64,000 nt of DNA. Origin: Treponema sp. GTDB taxonomy: Bacteria; Spirochaetota; Spirochaetia; Treponematales; Treponemataceae. The notes beneath the pieces were generated by a model, which saw only the letters and a list, made by a program, of their open reading frames with translations, made no database searches and had not been told where the DNA came from. This document shows positions 35,655-46,075 of this stretch, piece by piece (position 1 is the first letter of the stretch; each line of letters begins with the position of its first letter). The position numbers and the translations under genes were made by a program. Location of the stretch: NCBI GenBank assembly GCA_014803985.1, contig JAAVAO010000054.1:37476-101475 (forward strand), written 5' to 3'.

Positions 35655-36603
35655 TTCTATAGCAGGCGGTTTATGTACTGTTCCATTTGCTGGAAGTTTT
35701 AAATGCCGCCTGTGTAAAGTCTGCAATGGTTTTGGGTGTAAAAACGAACTGCCAGGAATGGGGGGCGTGAACCAAAACCATAATTTTATTTTAAATTGCT
35801 CCGCATGGGGCAATTTTTACGAAAAAAATGTTTGTCTTCATTCAAAAATTGATTTGATTTCTGTTTCTACAGATGACATTGGGATTGCCCCTGTAACAGG
35901 CGCGATGCAAAATATTGGCTTTGAAAATGAAAGCGATTTTTATCTGCCTTATTTTACCGCTGCGCATAATCAAGGGCTTTCCATTTGTGTTGGGGATGGC
36001 GCGCCTGATGAAAAATTGCAGTTTGGAATAGAAGCGGTTTTTCGTCTGCAAGAGAAAGCGCATTATTTTTTAAAGCCATATCCAGACGACATTCTTTCTA
36101 TGCGCATTGAAAAAATTGTGGACACAAATAGCGCCTATTCTATTGGAATGGATATTGATGCGTATAATATAGTAACAATGCGAAACCAAGTGCATTTGGA
36201 AAGAAAGAGTCCATATCAATTACAGGACTTTCGTAAAAAAACAAATCTTCCTCTTTCAATAAAGGGGGTGTTTACGAAAGCCGATGTGGAGTTATGTGCA
36301 GAAATTCTGCCGGATATTATCGTTGTTTCAAATCACGGGGGGCGCGTTCAAACTGACGAGGGAAGCACGGCGAAATTCCTTGAAAATTATGGAGGAGTTC
36401 TTTCTGGGTACTGTAAGGAGCTTTGGGTTGATGGCGGAATAAGGACAGTGCGTGACATCCGTGTTGCAAAGCATTTAGGGGCAAAGAAAGTTCTTGTTGC
36501 GCGCCCCTTTATTGCCGCTTTGATAAAAGGGGGTGTTCCGCTTATGGAAAAGCGTATATGCGAAATGACAAATGCTAAAAATTGCACTGAAAATAAACTT
36601 TGA
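35602..36603 (+). CDS. FMN-dependent alpha-hydroxy-acid dehydrogenase-like protein
   Basis: Up to 333 residues. A cysteine-rich N-terminus (C-R-L-C-K-V-C-N-G-F-G-C near residue 35) with E-L-P-G-M-G-G is followed by a TIM-barrel ending: L-S-I-K-G-V-F-T-K-A-D, then I-I-V-V-S-N-H-G-G-R, then W-V-D-G-G-I-R and K-V-L-V-A-R-P-F. This is the pattern of LldD-type flavoenzymes, including the His-Gly-Gly-Arg pair. The start is uncertain: 35602 overlaps the kinase gene by 53 bases, and a TTG at 35644 is possible. The Cys cluster suggests a metal or Fe-S site (inference). The substrate is unknown; lactate or a similar acid fits a fermenter. Confidence 0.7.
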   Translation: MTRFLQAVVQLEFALATDSIAGGLCTVPFAGSFKCRLCKVCNGFGCKNELPGMGGVNQNHNFILNCSAWGNFYEKNVCLHSKIDLISVSTDDIGIAPVTGAMQNIGFENESDFYLPYFTAAHNQGLSICVGDGAPDEKLQFGIEAVFRLQEKAHYFLKPYPDDILSMRIEKIVDTNSAYSIGMDIDAYNIVTMRNQVHLERKSPYQLQDFRKKTNLPLSIKGVFTKADVELCAEILPDIIVVSNHGGRVQTDEGSTAKFLENYGGVLSGYCKELWVDGGIRTVRDIRVAKHLGAKKVLVARPFIAALIKGGVPLMEKRICEMTNAKNCTENKL

Positions 36604-36647
36604 CGCTTTGTTTTCATTTTTTAGTGAAAACACTTTTACCTTTTGCA

Positions 36648-36722
36648 TTGTTGAAAACACGATTTTGCAACAAGCACGTAGCGCGAAGTTTCAAGCGGAA
36701 ACGGCAATAGATAAGAGAGTGT
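36648..36722 (+). repeat. Fragment of the modular repeat (left arm)
   Basis: GCAACAAGCACGTAGCGCGA and AGTTTCAAGCGGAAACGGCA match the left end of copies A and B. The rest of the 36604-36975 gap is AT-rich; no promoter could be assigned. Confidence 0.5.
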
Positions 36723-36975
36723 TATGCTGTTATGTTAATTAAAATAAAGTTTGTTGCTTCTTTTTCCGATAATTAAAAATGAAAATTTGTCAATTGAAAA
36801 ATAATGGTGTAAAATAAAAAGAAGCCGTTAAAATACTATTGCTTTATGGGAATTAAGATAAAAACAACGTCTGTGTTATTTTTATCATTGTGGTTTGTGA
36901 ATGCGTTGTATCCACAAACTTATATGTTTCTGTCTTTGGTTTGTGACTAATGCGGTGTTTTTTATGAGAGGTTTT

Positions 36976-39900
36976 ATGAATCAGGTGAAAGAAATTAAAA
37001 ATGTTATTTTAAAGGTTCTTTGTTCTCTTTTATTCTTGCAAGTTGTTTTTGCACATGGAGCAAAAGATATTGATGAAAAATCTGCTGAAAATATGGAAAG
37101 TTGGCAGGAAACCTTTGATCTTGCAGGCAAGAAAAGTGGAAAGTTCAATATAATGATTACTGCCTCTGACCTTGGAGGTAATATTGCAATTGAAGGTCCG
37201 CATAATATTTGGTTAGATCCCCGTTCAGATCTTCCTGTTTGTGGAATTACAAATCCTGTTCTTGATATGAGGGTTGCAGGAAATTTAAATATTGTTGGTA
37301 CTTGTATTGATGATGACGGCGTTCAGTATGTTGAATTGTTTTTTGACAATGACGAAGAAAATCCTGTACGTGCTTTTGGAAGAGAATTTTGGTCATACTA
37401 CTATAATACAACGGATCTTGCAGAGGGAATACATACAATAAAGGCTGTTGGAACTGATATAAACGGGTTGAAGGGAAATCCTGTTACTGTCACTTGGAAT
37501 CTTGATAGGCGGGCTCCTATTAGTGAAGTTAAAAACCATGCAATGGGAGTTCTTCTGTCAGGGAAGACTAAATTTTCCGGTGAAGTGACAGACGGAAACG
37601 GCATTGAAAAGCTGGAGTATTCTTTTGACAATGGAAATGTGTTTACCGAATTAAAGCTTTCAGGAAAAAAGGAAGAAAAGGTAAAAACATTTTCCATTCC
37701 AATTGATACAACAAAATTTGAAGATGGACCGAACGTTGTTTGGATTAAGGCGTTGGATAATGCGGGTTCTGAAGGTCTTTATTCATTCCTCTATTTTATC
37801 GATAATACAAAACCTGTGGTAAAAATTATAACGCCTGAAGAAAAAAGTGTGCAATACGGAAAGTTTGCTGTTACCGGTTCTGTGACTGATGCTCTTGAAA
37901 TTGTTGATTTGTCTTGGCAGTTTGGTGCTGAAACGGGAAAATACGATATTATTCCGGGAAATCCCTATTGGGGAATTGTTTTTGATACAATTGGTTCAAG
38001 CGGCAAGTCGCGAAAATTTACGATTACTGCAACAGACCGGGCTGGTAATGTTACATCTGTTTCACGCACAATTCCGTTAGATCAATTATTGGATAAGCCG
38101 ACTGTTAGCATTACGTATCCTACGTCTGATACGTTGCTCGGTTCTGATGACAAATTGTATTTGCGTGGTATTGCAAAGGATGAACAGGGAATTCAATCTA
38201 TAAAATATAAACTTGATTCTGGAGAATGGCTTACACAGGAAACAAAAGGTGTTTTTTCTGTCGATTTAATAAATGGATCGGATTTAACTTCTGGTGTTCA
38301 CACAATAACAGTTATCGCCGTTGACAAAAACGGAGTTGAGGGAGATAAAAGCAGTGTGTCCTTTTCCGCGCTCGGTCCTATTCCTTTGTTTTCAGAGGCA
38401 AAAATTGGCAAAGAAACTGTTTATGACGGAATTGTAGTTCATCCTGAAGCAGGCTCGTCTTTTACGGTAACGGCATCAAGCGGTCTTGGTCTTGATTCGC
38501 TTTCTGCTGAGGTGAGATGGGGCGCAGACAGGGTGAAAAAGTTTGATTATGCACCGAATGGCTCGACTTCTCAATCGATTTCAATTCCCTTTGATTCAGA
38601 TGGTCCTAAAGGCGTTGTGAAAGTATATCTTACTGCTACAGACAAAGCAGGACGTTCTAAAGATTACAAGTCTCTTGTCTATGTTGTCAATACATCCAAG
38701 GTAAAATCAGTTGAATCCGCTGTGGTTTTTGATGACAGTGCTATAGGTGAAGATGGTGTTATAATAAACAATGCAGAATTTCCTGTAACAGGATATTTTA
38801 TCGGTGGAAACGCAAAAGGTGTGTCTATTATTCCATCAACGCCATTTGCCAGGGCGGAATTAAAAGGCAATATAATTACCCTTGTTCCTGGAAAGGCTTT
38901 GGGTGTTTCAGAACCTGTTGTTGTGCGTGTTGTTACTGATCAAGGCATATTCTTTGATTCAAGGCAGTTAATCTTTAAAAATGATGCACCTGCTCCGAAG
39001 ATTGTGTTTAATTCAGGGCTTGCCGATGGTATTATTGACAAACCTGAAGATGAAATAACTATTTCGGGAAATGTTGTTTGTGAAAGTGGAATTAGCCGGC
39101 TTTCATACAGAGTGTTTTCATCTCTTGCAACAATTGAAGCAGGCACTGGAAATGTAGTTTCTGCAATGAGAGCGATTTCTCAAGGCTCTCTAACGGATAT
39201 TCCCGTTTCAAATACGTTTTCTATTCCGTTTAATGCGGCAATATTGGATGCGGGGCTTTACATTATTGAGGTTGTTGCTGAAAGTGTTTGCGGAAATACT
39301 TTTGGAAATGCAATCTGTATTTCCACTATTCCAGAATTAGAGAAACTTCCAACTGGAAAAATGCCTGCCGCAAAAAATCCTATGATTGTTTGGGTGGAAG
39401 GTGAAAACGTGTACTTTGCCGCGGCATATCAGGGTGCTTCTCTTGACTCTCGTTTTGGTGTGTTTTATAAAAGCGATATGCCTGGAGGCGTAAATCAAAT
39501 TACGAAAACAGTGACAGATCCGAGCAACAATAAAAAAGCGACTTCTAAAATTAAATTTAACAAGCCGTATTCATTGCAGGCGCATTTTGCTAGTATTGGC
39601 GATGAACAATACAAAAGTGGAATGCCTGTTGTGCTTGCTAAAGGAGAGACTTCAAAAATAACTGCCTATATTGATACAGAAGCGTCTCTTTCGTCTCTTT
39701 CCTACAAGATTACTGGTGAAGAAACTCCTGGTGGAAAAGATTTGTCTGGAAGTGCTAAGGCTACAAAATCACTTGAAGTTGATAATAGGTGGGTGGTGGA
39801 AATACCGATTACAAACCTTCCTGTTCGTATGAATAAAATTACTGTTTCGATAAAGGCGGGGAATATTTCCTCTGATTTAGTCGGTTTATTTGAAATTGTG

Positions 39901-42900
39901 CGTCCTTCTGATTCTAACAGCATAGATGATGAACGTGCAATTTACATAATGGAATCTTCTGACATATTTTATGACAAGGCAACTTCAAGCTACATAGTGC
40001 CGACAGGTCAAGCATTTAATTTTTATGCAAACATCCCTGCAATTGATGATGTGGCATTAATAAATTCAACGGGTGAAGCCTCTGGACTTTCGATAGATCA
40101 AAAGGATAAAAATGTCACTGTGACATTCACTAAAGAAGGATTTTTTCAAAATGTGCAATTGCGCATAAAAGACATAAACGGTATTTCATACACTTCTCCT
40201 GCATTAAACTTCATTGTGGATTCGGGTGCGCCGGAACTAGTGATTTCAACTCCGAAAAATCAACAATGGGTGAAAAATATGCTCCGCATAACAGGAACGG
40301 TTGTTGATTCTTCAGGTATAAAGTCGGGGGATTATTCTATTGATGGCGGAGAAACATGGAATCCTATTTCAATTTCAAGGACGACGGGGTCGGAAGGCGC
40401 AGTGTTTTCTGCGACAGCGGATATTTCCAATTATGAGGAAGGTCTTATAGAAATTGATGTGCGAGTGTTTGATACAGCGTCAAATGTTTCTTATCAGCAT
40501 ATTTCTGTTCAAAGAGATATAACACCTCCTTCTGTGGAAGTCATAATGCCAACTGATGATGCCACTGTCAACGGTATAAACTTGATTGGATTTAAGGTGT
40601 ACGACAATGGAAGCCTAGGGCAAATGACTTATATTGCTCCTCCAGATGGAAAAACAGCAAACAGCAAAGTTAATGTAGATATTGATAATTTTGTTCTTAC
40701 TCATATTGGAACTACGGAAAAACCAATTGATGATGCTATGTCATTTAAATTTGCCGATGATGCTGGAAATGTTACAACGATAGAGTCGTGGGACTTTATG
40801 ATTGACAGGGAGTCTGATTTGCCTGTTGTGGAAATTCATATTCCATTAGAAGACGAAGTTATTACGCGCGATTTTACAATTTCTGGTGTTGTGTATGATG
40901 ATGACGGACCTTCTGAAGTGTATTATAGAATTGATAATAATGCTTATAAACTTGTCACATCACCAGAAGGCGAGCCGATTGTTACGTATGATGATAATGG
41001 TAATGTGAAAAGTTCTGTTCCTGACTATAAGAGAACAAGTTATGCAATCCCCATAGACTTTAGCACGCTCACTGATAATGAACATATCATTTCAATTTAT
41101 GCTGTTGATTGCAATGGAGTAAAAGGCGAGCCCACGGAACGAAAGATTAGGGTTTCAACGGAAGAGCCAAAGGGCGTTGTCTTTAGTCCTGATAATAATA
41201 CTACTGTGAGGGGAGAAATAACAGTAAAGGGTGTTGCATCGGATAAAAATGGAATTGAAAAGGTATTGATTTCTCTTGACAATGGAAATTCATATAACAA
41301 TACAGTTGGACAGGAATCGTGGTCATACACATTTGACACCCGTGCAATTCCAAATGGCACAAGCGTTATATTTATAAAGGTGTTTGATAAATACGGAATA
41401 CAAGCGTTATATTCAAGTCTTATTAGTATAGATAATGAAGCGCCTGAAATGATACTTGACTTCCCTCTTGACTCCGCAAGCACAGCCGGTCCGCTTTTCT
41501 TCAGTGGATATGCGTTTGACAATGTGGCAATAGAAAAAATGTATGTGACAATCCGAAGTCTTGATGGAAAGTCTATTCCAAAGGATATGCAAAAAATTAA
41601 TTTTGACCTTGGACGAATTATTGCAACGACTGTTGATATGACTTCCCTTGATAATGGCTCATATAATGTAGAGTTGACGGCACTTGATAAGGCAGGAAAT
41701 GAAACGCATTTGAGTCGAAATGTATTCCTTAACAAAACAAAGGCATTGGCTGCCGTTGACTTGCTTTATCCGTTGAATGGAGAACACAAGAGGGGGTATT
41801 TCAATATTTATGGTCAAGTTAGTTCTGACAAGCCAGTTGAATCCCTTGCACTGTATCTAAATGATACATTTGTGCGAGATACAAAGCCGCTTTCGACCAA
41901 TTACTTTAAGTTTGAAATAAATCCAGAGGATATTTCTGAGGGTGTGAGTGAGTATAGGGTTGATGCTCGACTTGAGGGTGGAACTGTTATTCGGTCGCGT
42001 GTTCAGACGGTGGAGTACTCATCTATTGGTCCGTGGGTTAAAATAGATAATTTCGCTTACGGAGATTTTGCGATTGAACGACCGTACATCAAAGGAACGG
42101 CGGGTTACCAAACCGATTCAGAGGAATTGATCGCTTCAAAATTAAAAGATGCTCCAAAAGAGTTAAAAGATGCTGTAAAAAATAAGAAGGTTCAAAAAGT
42201 TGAAATCAGTTTTGACAATGGAAGGACTTTCAAGCAGGTTTCAAAGCATGAGCAGTGGATGTACCGCGTGGAGAACAAGGACATACCGGAAGGCTATCAT
42301 TTTATGCTTGTTCGTGCGACAATGCGAAACGGAGAGTCGGCAATTGAACGCGTGATTATACAAGTTGACAACACGGTTCCAAAGATTCGTTTGATTGCGC
42401 CACAAGTGGGAGGTCGTTATAATCAGGAGCTTTTGTTCAGCGGTATTTCAAGCGATAATGTTGGTTTGAAAAATGTTACGCTCGCTTTGAGAAAGGGAGA
42501 CAAAGCGTCTTATGAAGTTCCAAAGTTTATTCAGGGATTGTATATAGACTGGAAATTCTGGGGTGCAACGCTTTTTGATATTGGAGCGGGTCTTACATTC
42601 TTTGATGACAATGTAAAAGTGCAGTTCCAGTGGGGGCAGTTTACAAGAAAACAATACAATATCTTTAGATCTGGAATGGAATATCGATATGGTGGAAGTA
42701 GTGTTATTGGTTTGAAGATTATCGCTAATATCGCTCAAATTCCATTTGCATTCTTCTTTGGGCGTGATTTTGAATGGCTTTCAGCGAGTGTGGCGGTTGG
42801 AGCGCATTTCTCAATATTTAATATGGACGATGATCCAAAGCAAAGGGGAAGTCAAACGCTTTCGGCTATAATTGCTCAAGTTGAATTCCCAAAGGTTACA

Positions 42901-43050
42901 TTCCCAAAGGCGAAGTGCTTTAGTTCATTCTCTCTTTATACAGAATTCTCTTTGTGGTTTATTCCGTCTGATATTGCAGGAGAAGGTAAGCAGCATATTC
43001 AGAGCGTAGTTCCGCAGTGGTCCGAAGGAATTCGTGTAAATGTATTCTAG
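36976..43050 (+). CDS. Giant Ig-repeat surface protein with a C-terminal barrel-like domain
   Basis: 2,024 residues from the ATG at 36976, which has a GAGAGG site and begins a signal peptide ending V-V-F-A. Most of the chain (about 70-1790) is some 15-18 tandem Ig-like modules of about 90-100 residues, recurring as S-P-x-D-N-x-x-V-x-G, G-I-x-x-V-x-Y/S-x-D-N-G, and A-x-D-x-x-G-N with a closing I-D-N-x-x-P. The last ~170 residues have no Ig pattern; they are aromatic-rich alternating strands ending V-N-V-F, like a small outer-membrane barrel. This resembles an adhesin carrying its own anchor. It starts an operon with the next two genes (10-base gap, then a 14-base overlap). Confidence 0.75.
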   Translation: MNQVKEIKNVILKVLCSLLFLQVVFAHGAKDIDEKSAENMESWQETFDLAGKKSGKFNIMITASDLGGNIAIEGPHNIWLDPRSDLPVCGITNPVLDMRVAGNLNIVGTCIDDDGVQYVELFFDNDEENPVRAFGREFWSYYYNTTDLAEGIHTIKAVGTDINGLKGNPVTVTWNLDRRAPISEVKNHAMGVLLSGKTKFSGEVTDGNGIEKLEYSFDNGNVFTELKLSGKKEEKVKTFSIPIDTTKFEDGPNVVWIKALDNAGSEGLYSFLYFIDNTKPVVKIITPEEKSVQYGKFAVTGSVTDALEIVDLSWQFGAETGKYDIIPGNPYWGIVFDTIGSSGKSRKFTITATDRAGNVTSVSRTIPLDQLLDKPTVSITYPTSDTLLGSDDKLYLRGIAKDEQGIQSIKYKLDSGEWLTQETKGVFSVDLINGSDLTSGVHTITVIAVDKNGVEGDKSSVSFSALGPIPLFSEAKIGKETVYDGIVVHPEAGSSFTVTASSGLGLDSLSAEVRWGADRVKKFDYAPNGSTSQSISIPFDSDGPKGVVKVYLTATDKAGRSKDYKSLVYVVNTSKVKSVESAVVFDDSAIGEDGVIINNAEFPVTGYFIGGNAKGVSIIPSTPFARAELKGNIITLVPGKALGVSEPVVVRVVTDQGIFFDSRQLIFKNDAPAPKIVFNSGLADGIIDKPEDEITISGNVVCESGISRLSYRVFSSLATIEAGTGNVVSAMRAISQGSLTDIPVSNTFSIPFNAAILDAGLYIIEVVAESVCGNTFGNAICISTIPELEKLPTGKMPAAKNPMIVWVEGENVYFAAAYQGASLDSRFGVFYKSDMPGGVNQITKTVTDPSNNKKATSKIKFNKPYSLQAHFASIGDEQYKSGMPVVLAKGETSKITAYIDTEASLSSLSYKITGEETPGGKDLSGSAKATKSLEVDNRWVVEIPITNLPVRMNKITVSIKAGNISSDLVGLFEIVRPSDSNSIDDERAIYIMESSDIFYDKATSSYIVPTGQAFNFYANIPAIDDVALINSTGEASGLSIDQKDKNVTVTFTKEGFFQNVQLRIKDINGISYTSPALNFIVDSGAPELVISTPKNQQWVKNMLRITGTVVDSSGIKSGDYSIDGGETWNPISISRTTGSEGAVFSATADISNYEEGLIEIDVRVFDTASNVSYQHISVQRDITPPSVEVIMPTDDATVNGINLIGFKVYDNGSLGQMTYIAPPDGKTANSKVNVDIDNFVLTHIGTTEKPIDDAMSFKFADDAGNVTTIESWDFMIDRESDLPVVEIHIPLEDEVITRDFTISGVVYDDDGPSEVYYRIDNNAYKLVTSPEGEPIVTYDDNGNVKSSVPDYKRTSYAIPIDFSTLTDNEHIISIYAVDCNGVKGEPTERKIRVSTEEPKGVVFSPDNNTTVRGEITVKGVASDKNGIEKVLISLDNGNSYNNTVGQESWSYTFDTRAIPNGTSVIFIKVFDKYGIQALYSSLISIDNEAPEMILDFPLDSASTAGPLFFSGYAFDNVAIEKMYVTIRSLDGKSIPKDMQKINFDLGRIIATTVDMTSLDNGSYNVELTALDKAGNETHLSRNVFLNKTKALAAVDLLYPLNGEHKRGYFNIYGQVSSDKPVESLALYLNDTFVRDTKPLSTNYFKFEINPEDISEGVSEYRVDARLEGGTVIRSRVQTVEYSSIGPWVKIDNFAYGDFAIERPYIKGTAGYQTDSEELIASKLKDAPKELKDAVKNKKVQKVEISFDNGRTFKQVSKHEQWMYRVENKDIPEGYHFMLVRATMRNGESAIERVIIQVDNTVPKIRLIAPQVGGRYNQELLFSGISSDNVGLKNVTLALRKGDKASYEVPKFIQGLYIDWKFWGATLFDIGAGLTFFDDNVKVQFQWGQFTRKQYNIFRSGMEYRYGGSSVIGLKIIANIAQIPFAFFFGRDFEWLSASVAVGAHFSIFNMDDDPKQRGSQTLSAIIAQVEFPKVTFPKAKCFSSFSLYTEFSLWFIPSDIAGEGKQHIQSVVPQWSEGIRVNVF

Positions 43051-43060
43051 GCGGTGGACG

Positions 43061-44179
43061 ATGAAAGGTAAAAAAGTATTCAAATGTCTTTTACTAGTTG
43101 GACTTATTGGAATTTCTCTTCCTGCTTTTTCAGTGGAAGCGTATGTTAGTGCGCTTTATCGGGAAATAGACATTGCTTTCGTGAACAGGTCTTTAAAGGA
43201 GTTGGATTCGATACTCTCCAATAATGTACGGGATGACAATTATTATCTTCTTGAAAATTATGTGCTGAAAAAGATTCGTCACTTGATTATAAAAGAGGAG
43301 TATGAATTTGCCACGCAAGCAAACATTATTGTTATTGATAACGACATTGACAATATTGATGCCATTGAAATGTATACAACTATTGCCACGGCTTTGAAAG
43401 AGCAGGAAAAAAGAGAGCAGGCTCTTGCTGCACAACGCGAGGCGGCATTGGCTAAATTGGAGCTTGAAAAGCAGCGGCAAAAGATTGCTGTTGAAAAGGA
43501 CTTTCAGTCTATACAAACTTCGGATGGCAATACTGTTTATTTAAACGAAGCAGATAAAAAATATTCCGCAACTTTTTGGAATTTACGCTTTGGAATGGCA
43601 AACTTAGACTTGGCATCGGAAACTCAGTCAAAATACAATTCTGTTCGGTACGGGCTTTCAGGGGATTTTACTTATGAGTATTCCTTTGACAAATTGACAA
43701 TCGGTGGCGATGTTGGTGGGGAGGCTGTTATTGTTGCGTTTGCAAATGACGATAAAACAGTGTTAGGAAATGTGTATCTTGCGCCGAAAATAGGATATAC
43801 GCCGTTGAGTCGAAATCTTTTCTTGCGCGTTGGTTTTAATGCCGACTTAAAATTTGAAACGCTTGATGAAGGAGAAACTCCAAGTTCTTTGCAGGATAAT
43901 TTTTTAACCCCTATGATAGGCGTTAGTTTTAGTAAAATAAAGCTTGGAAAATTGAGGCTTGATGGAGGCATTGATTATTATATCGGTCATCTTGCAAATA
44001 AGGATTTGAATTTTGCAATGGGTGGAGTTGTTTCCTTGCGAATTCCTTTCCTTGACATGGAAAAAGTGAGGCTAGGATTTAATATCGGGGTGAAAGATAC
44101 ATTCTATGTTAAATCTTCTGGAATAGAAAATCGAGCAAGACTTGTTCTTGCAATTGGAGCTGAAAATGTTGCGAAATAA
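43061..44179 (+). CDS. Periplasmic coiled-coil / outer-membrane barrel protein
   Basis: 372 residues from the ATG at 43061, chosen over one at 43040 for its AGGCGG site and because it opens on a signal peptide (L-P-A-F-S). Residues about 25-115 are helical, 115-155 form a Gln/Glu/Ala/Lys-rich coiled coil (E-Q-E-K-R-E-Q-A-L-A-A-Q-R), and about 180-372 alternate as beta-strands consistent with an 8-10-stranded barrel. It could link the inner-membrane HD-type protein encoded next to the giant surface protein encoded before it (inference from operon order). No family is recognised. Confidence 0.65.
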   Translation: MKGKKVFKCLLLVGLIGISLPAFSVEAYVSALYREIDIAFVNRSLKELDSILSNNVRDDNYYLLENYVLKKIRHLIIKEEYEFATQANIIVIDNDIDNIDAIEMYTTIATALKEQEKREQALAAQREAALAKLELEKQRQKIAVEKDFQSIQTSDGNTVYLNEADKKYSATFWNLRFGMANLDLASETQSKYNSVRYGLSGDFTYEYSFDKLTIGGDVGGEAVIVAFANDDKTVLGNVYLAPKIGYTPLSRNLFLRVGFNADLKFETLDEGETPSSLQDNFLTPMIGVSFSKIKLGKLRLDGGIDYYIGHLANKDLNFAMGGVVSLRIPFLDMEKVRLGFNIGVKDTFYVKSSGIENRARLVLAIGAENVAK

Positions 44180-45620
44180 ATGTTTTGTATGGTGTTTTGC
44201 GTTGTCTGTGTTGTTTGTTGGTGTTTTTTATTCTCAAGAGGGGCAAAGGGGGGCTTCTTCAAGCGATGCTGTTGCTCGATTGGCTGAGTCCTATTTGGAA
44301 AGAGCGGAAGAGTCTTTTGACGATGGAAACCTTGCAGAGGCTTATAAGCAAGTGACATTGGCAATGAAATTAACAAAGAGTACTGATTCTGAAATTATTC
44401 CAAACAATGTACTTATTTTTGCAAGAACTGTGTATCGAAACCGCTTGAATCAGATTCAAAATCATTATGATGCAGACGCTTTTATAGATATAAAAGAAAA
44501 CCTTGCGTCCTATCCGGAAGTGGGAACTCCTGAAATTACAAAGTTGGTAAAACAGATTGAAACGCGAGTTGTTGCGGATGAAAAGGCGGCGGACAAGCAA
44601 AATCAACAGGAATTTTACGATCGACTTGAACAAACAAATAAATCTAGCAAAGAGACGATTGATAAAATAGCCGAGTCCATTGAGTCGAGCAATGAAGCGA
44701 CAAAGGCAATGACGGAACAAATGACAGAGAATATGTCAAAGGCTGTATCTGAAATGCAAAGAAGCGGAGAAAGAACCAATAAACAACTTTCCATGATAGT
44801 TTTACTTATCGTTGGAATTATGGTGGTGATTTTAATCGTTGTTATGTTGATTATTGTGATTGTGCGGGCGGCTGCAAAACATTCTCAAATTCAACAGCAA
44901 CAATATGCGGAGGCATTTAAACTGCTTGCACAAAATCAAAGCCAGACAAATCAATTGATGATAGGTGGAATTGCTGGTCTTTACAGTGATGATGGCTTGA
45001 AGCTTGCGGGAAGTTCTACGTGGAGTCAAAGTGCGCTTCCAGAACCTGAAGAAACGCCAGAAGAAAAGGAAGAATTGCGTGAGCTTGCGGCAAAGTGCGA
45101 GGATTTAGGTGCAAAAATTGATCAGGTTACGGCTCGCAAAAACAATTCAAAGAATGTTTCGGAGCTTGTGTTCAAACTTGCAACACGACTTGGTTGTCGT
45201 CAATATGAAGCGATGGTTTATTTTTGCGCTTCAATGGTTTATGATGCAGGCTTTTTAAGTGTTGATGAAAATCTTTTAAGTGCAGAGGATTTGACGGACG
45301 AACAGCGCAAAGAGTTGAACAAACATATTGATATGGCGGAAGACCATTTGCAATTTGTTCCAAAGAGATATTGGCAAGTGTTTGATGATGCCGCGCGTTT
45401 CCACCATGAAAATATGGACGGCTCTGGATTGCATGGCAAGAAAGGAGACGAGATTCCAAAGATTGCAAGAATAATTCGAGTTGCAGATAGTTTTAATGCG
45501 CTTTCAAGTCGTAGAGCCTATCGTGGTGGAACTGACAAGGACTCTGCCGTTGAAAAATTGGAAAGCCAGCCAAATATTTACGACAAGGATGTCATTACCG
45601 CATTGAAAGATATTGTGTAA
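44166..45620 (+). CDS. Membrane protein with a degenerate HD-GYP domain
   Basis: 484 residues from the ATG at 44166, inside the end of the previous gene, with a GGAG site. A signal/anchor segment and a periplasmic helical part come first. One strong membrane helix lies near 212-240 (L-L-I-V-G-I-M-V-V-I-L-I-V). A cytoplasmic part follows, ending in an HD-GYP-like fold near 325-484: H-H-E-N-M-D-G-S-G and A-R-I-I-R-V-A-D-S-F-N-A-L-S-S-R-R-A-Y-R. The metal-binding H-D dyad reads Y-D (V-Y-D-A-G-F), and G-Y-P is absent, so catalysis on cyclic di-GMP is doubtful. It may bind nucleotide or act structurally. Confidence 0.7.
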   Translation: MLRNKCFVWCFALSVLFVGVFYSQEGQRGASSSDAVARLAESYLERAEESFDDGNLAEAYKQVTLAMKLTKSTDSEIIPNNVLIFARTVYRNRLNQIQNHYDADAFIDIKENLASYPEVGTPEITKLVKQIETRVVADEKAADKQNQQEFYDRLEQTNKSSKETIDKIAESIESSNEATKAMTEQMTENMSKAVSEMQRSGERTNKQLSMIVLLIVGIMVVILIVVMLIIVIVRAAAKHSQIQQQQYAEAFKLLAQNQSQTNQLMIGGIAGLYSDDGLKLAGSSTWSQSALPEPEETPEEKEELRELAAKCEDLGAKIDQVTARKNNSKNVSELVFKLATRLGCRQYEAMVYFCASMVYDAGFLSVDENLLSAEDLTDEQRKELNKHIDMAEDHLQFVPKRYWQVFDDAARFHHENMDGSGLHGKKGDEIPKIARIIRVADSFNALSSRRAYRGGTDKDSAVEKLESQPNIYDKDVITALKDIV

Positions 45621-45628
45621 TTCGGCGG

Positions 45629-45657
45629 AAGGTCATTTCAACAGGCTCAATGACCTT
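45629..45657 (+). repeat. Short REP-like palindrome
   Basis: AAGGTCAT/ATGACCTT arms around TTCAACAGGCTCA, starting 9 bases after the operon's last stop. The core ATTTCAACAGGCTCAAT recurs inverted at 48617-48633, on the other side of the DUF4015 gene. Possible 3'-end stabiliser. Confidence 0.5.
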
Positions 45658-45720
45658 GAAATTGGTGTTTGTGCTGGAAGCTTCATTGCCAGTGCAAACA
45701 AAAACTCTCGTTGCTGATTT

Positions 45721-46075
45721 TAATGCGAGTTTTGAAATGACAATGACAATTCGCTAGCCAGTTTTGATAGCGTAGTCCGCAATTTCTATGAAATTGCTAT
45801 CGAGTTTGCATTGCAAACTCGCGGGCAAAACTGGAGGCGAAAGTCGAGGAATTAAAAGTGGAAGAACAATGTATCTTTCGCCACTGCGCCTTTATGAATG
45901 TTTTTTTTGCATGTTAAAAAGTCGAAATATAGTATGAAATTTTAGTTTTGAGACGATAGAAAAACATTCTTCTAATTGCAGTGAGAAAGGCAAAACCATG
46001 CGCTTGCGCATTCCCTCTTCTGTGTTTTCTTGCGAGGTGTGCTTGCGAAGCAATCTATACGGGACTTGTTCAGAA
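45721..46075 (+). repeat. Modular palindromic repeat, complex copy
   Basis: CCAGTTTTG (45758-45766) and CAAAACTGG (45826-45834) enclose two smaller palindromes, GCAATTTC...GAAATTGC and GAGTTTGCATTGCAAACTC. The GGCGAAAG...CTTTCGCC module follows, then AAAAACATTCTTCTAATTGC and a partial ATGCGCTTGCGCAT core. It occupies most of the 45621-46172 gap. No promoter for the next gene is evident. Confidence 0.7.

Noticed and set aside
41097..41735. 212-codon minus-strand ORF inside the giant Ig gene
   Set aside because: Antisense shadow of the repeat-rich coding frame, with low-complexity Ser/Ile composition and no start signal.
44142..44165. Longer start for the HD-GYP-like membrane protein
   Set aside because: Would place extra residues ahead of a clear signal/anchor segment; the ATG at 44166 has the GGAG site.
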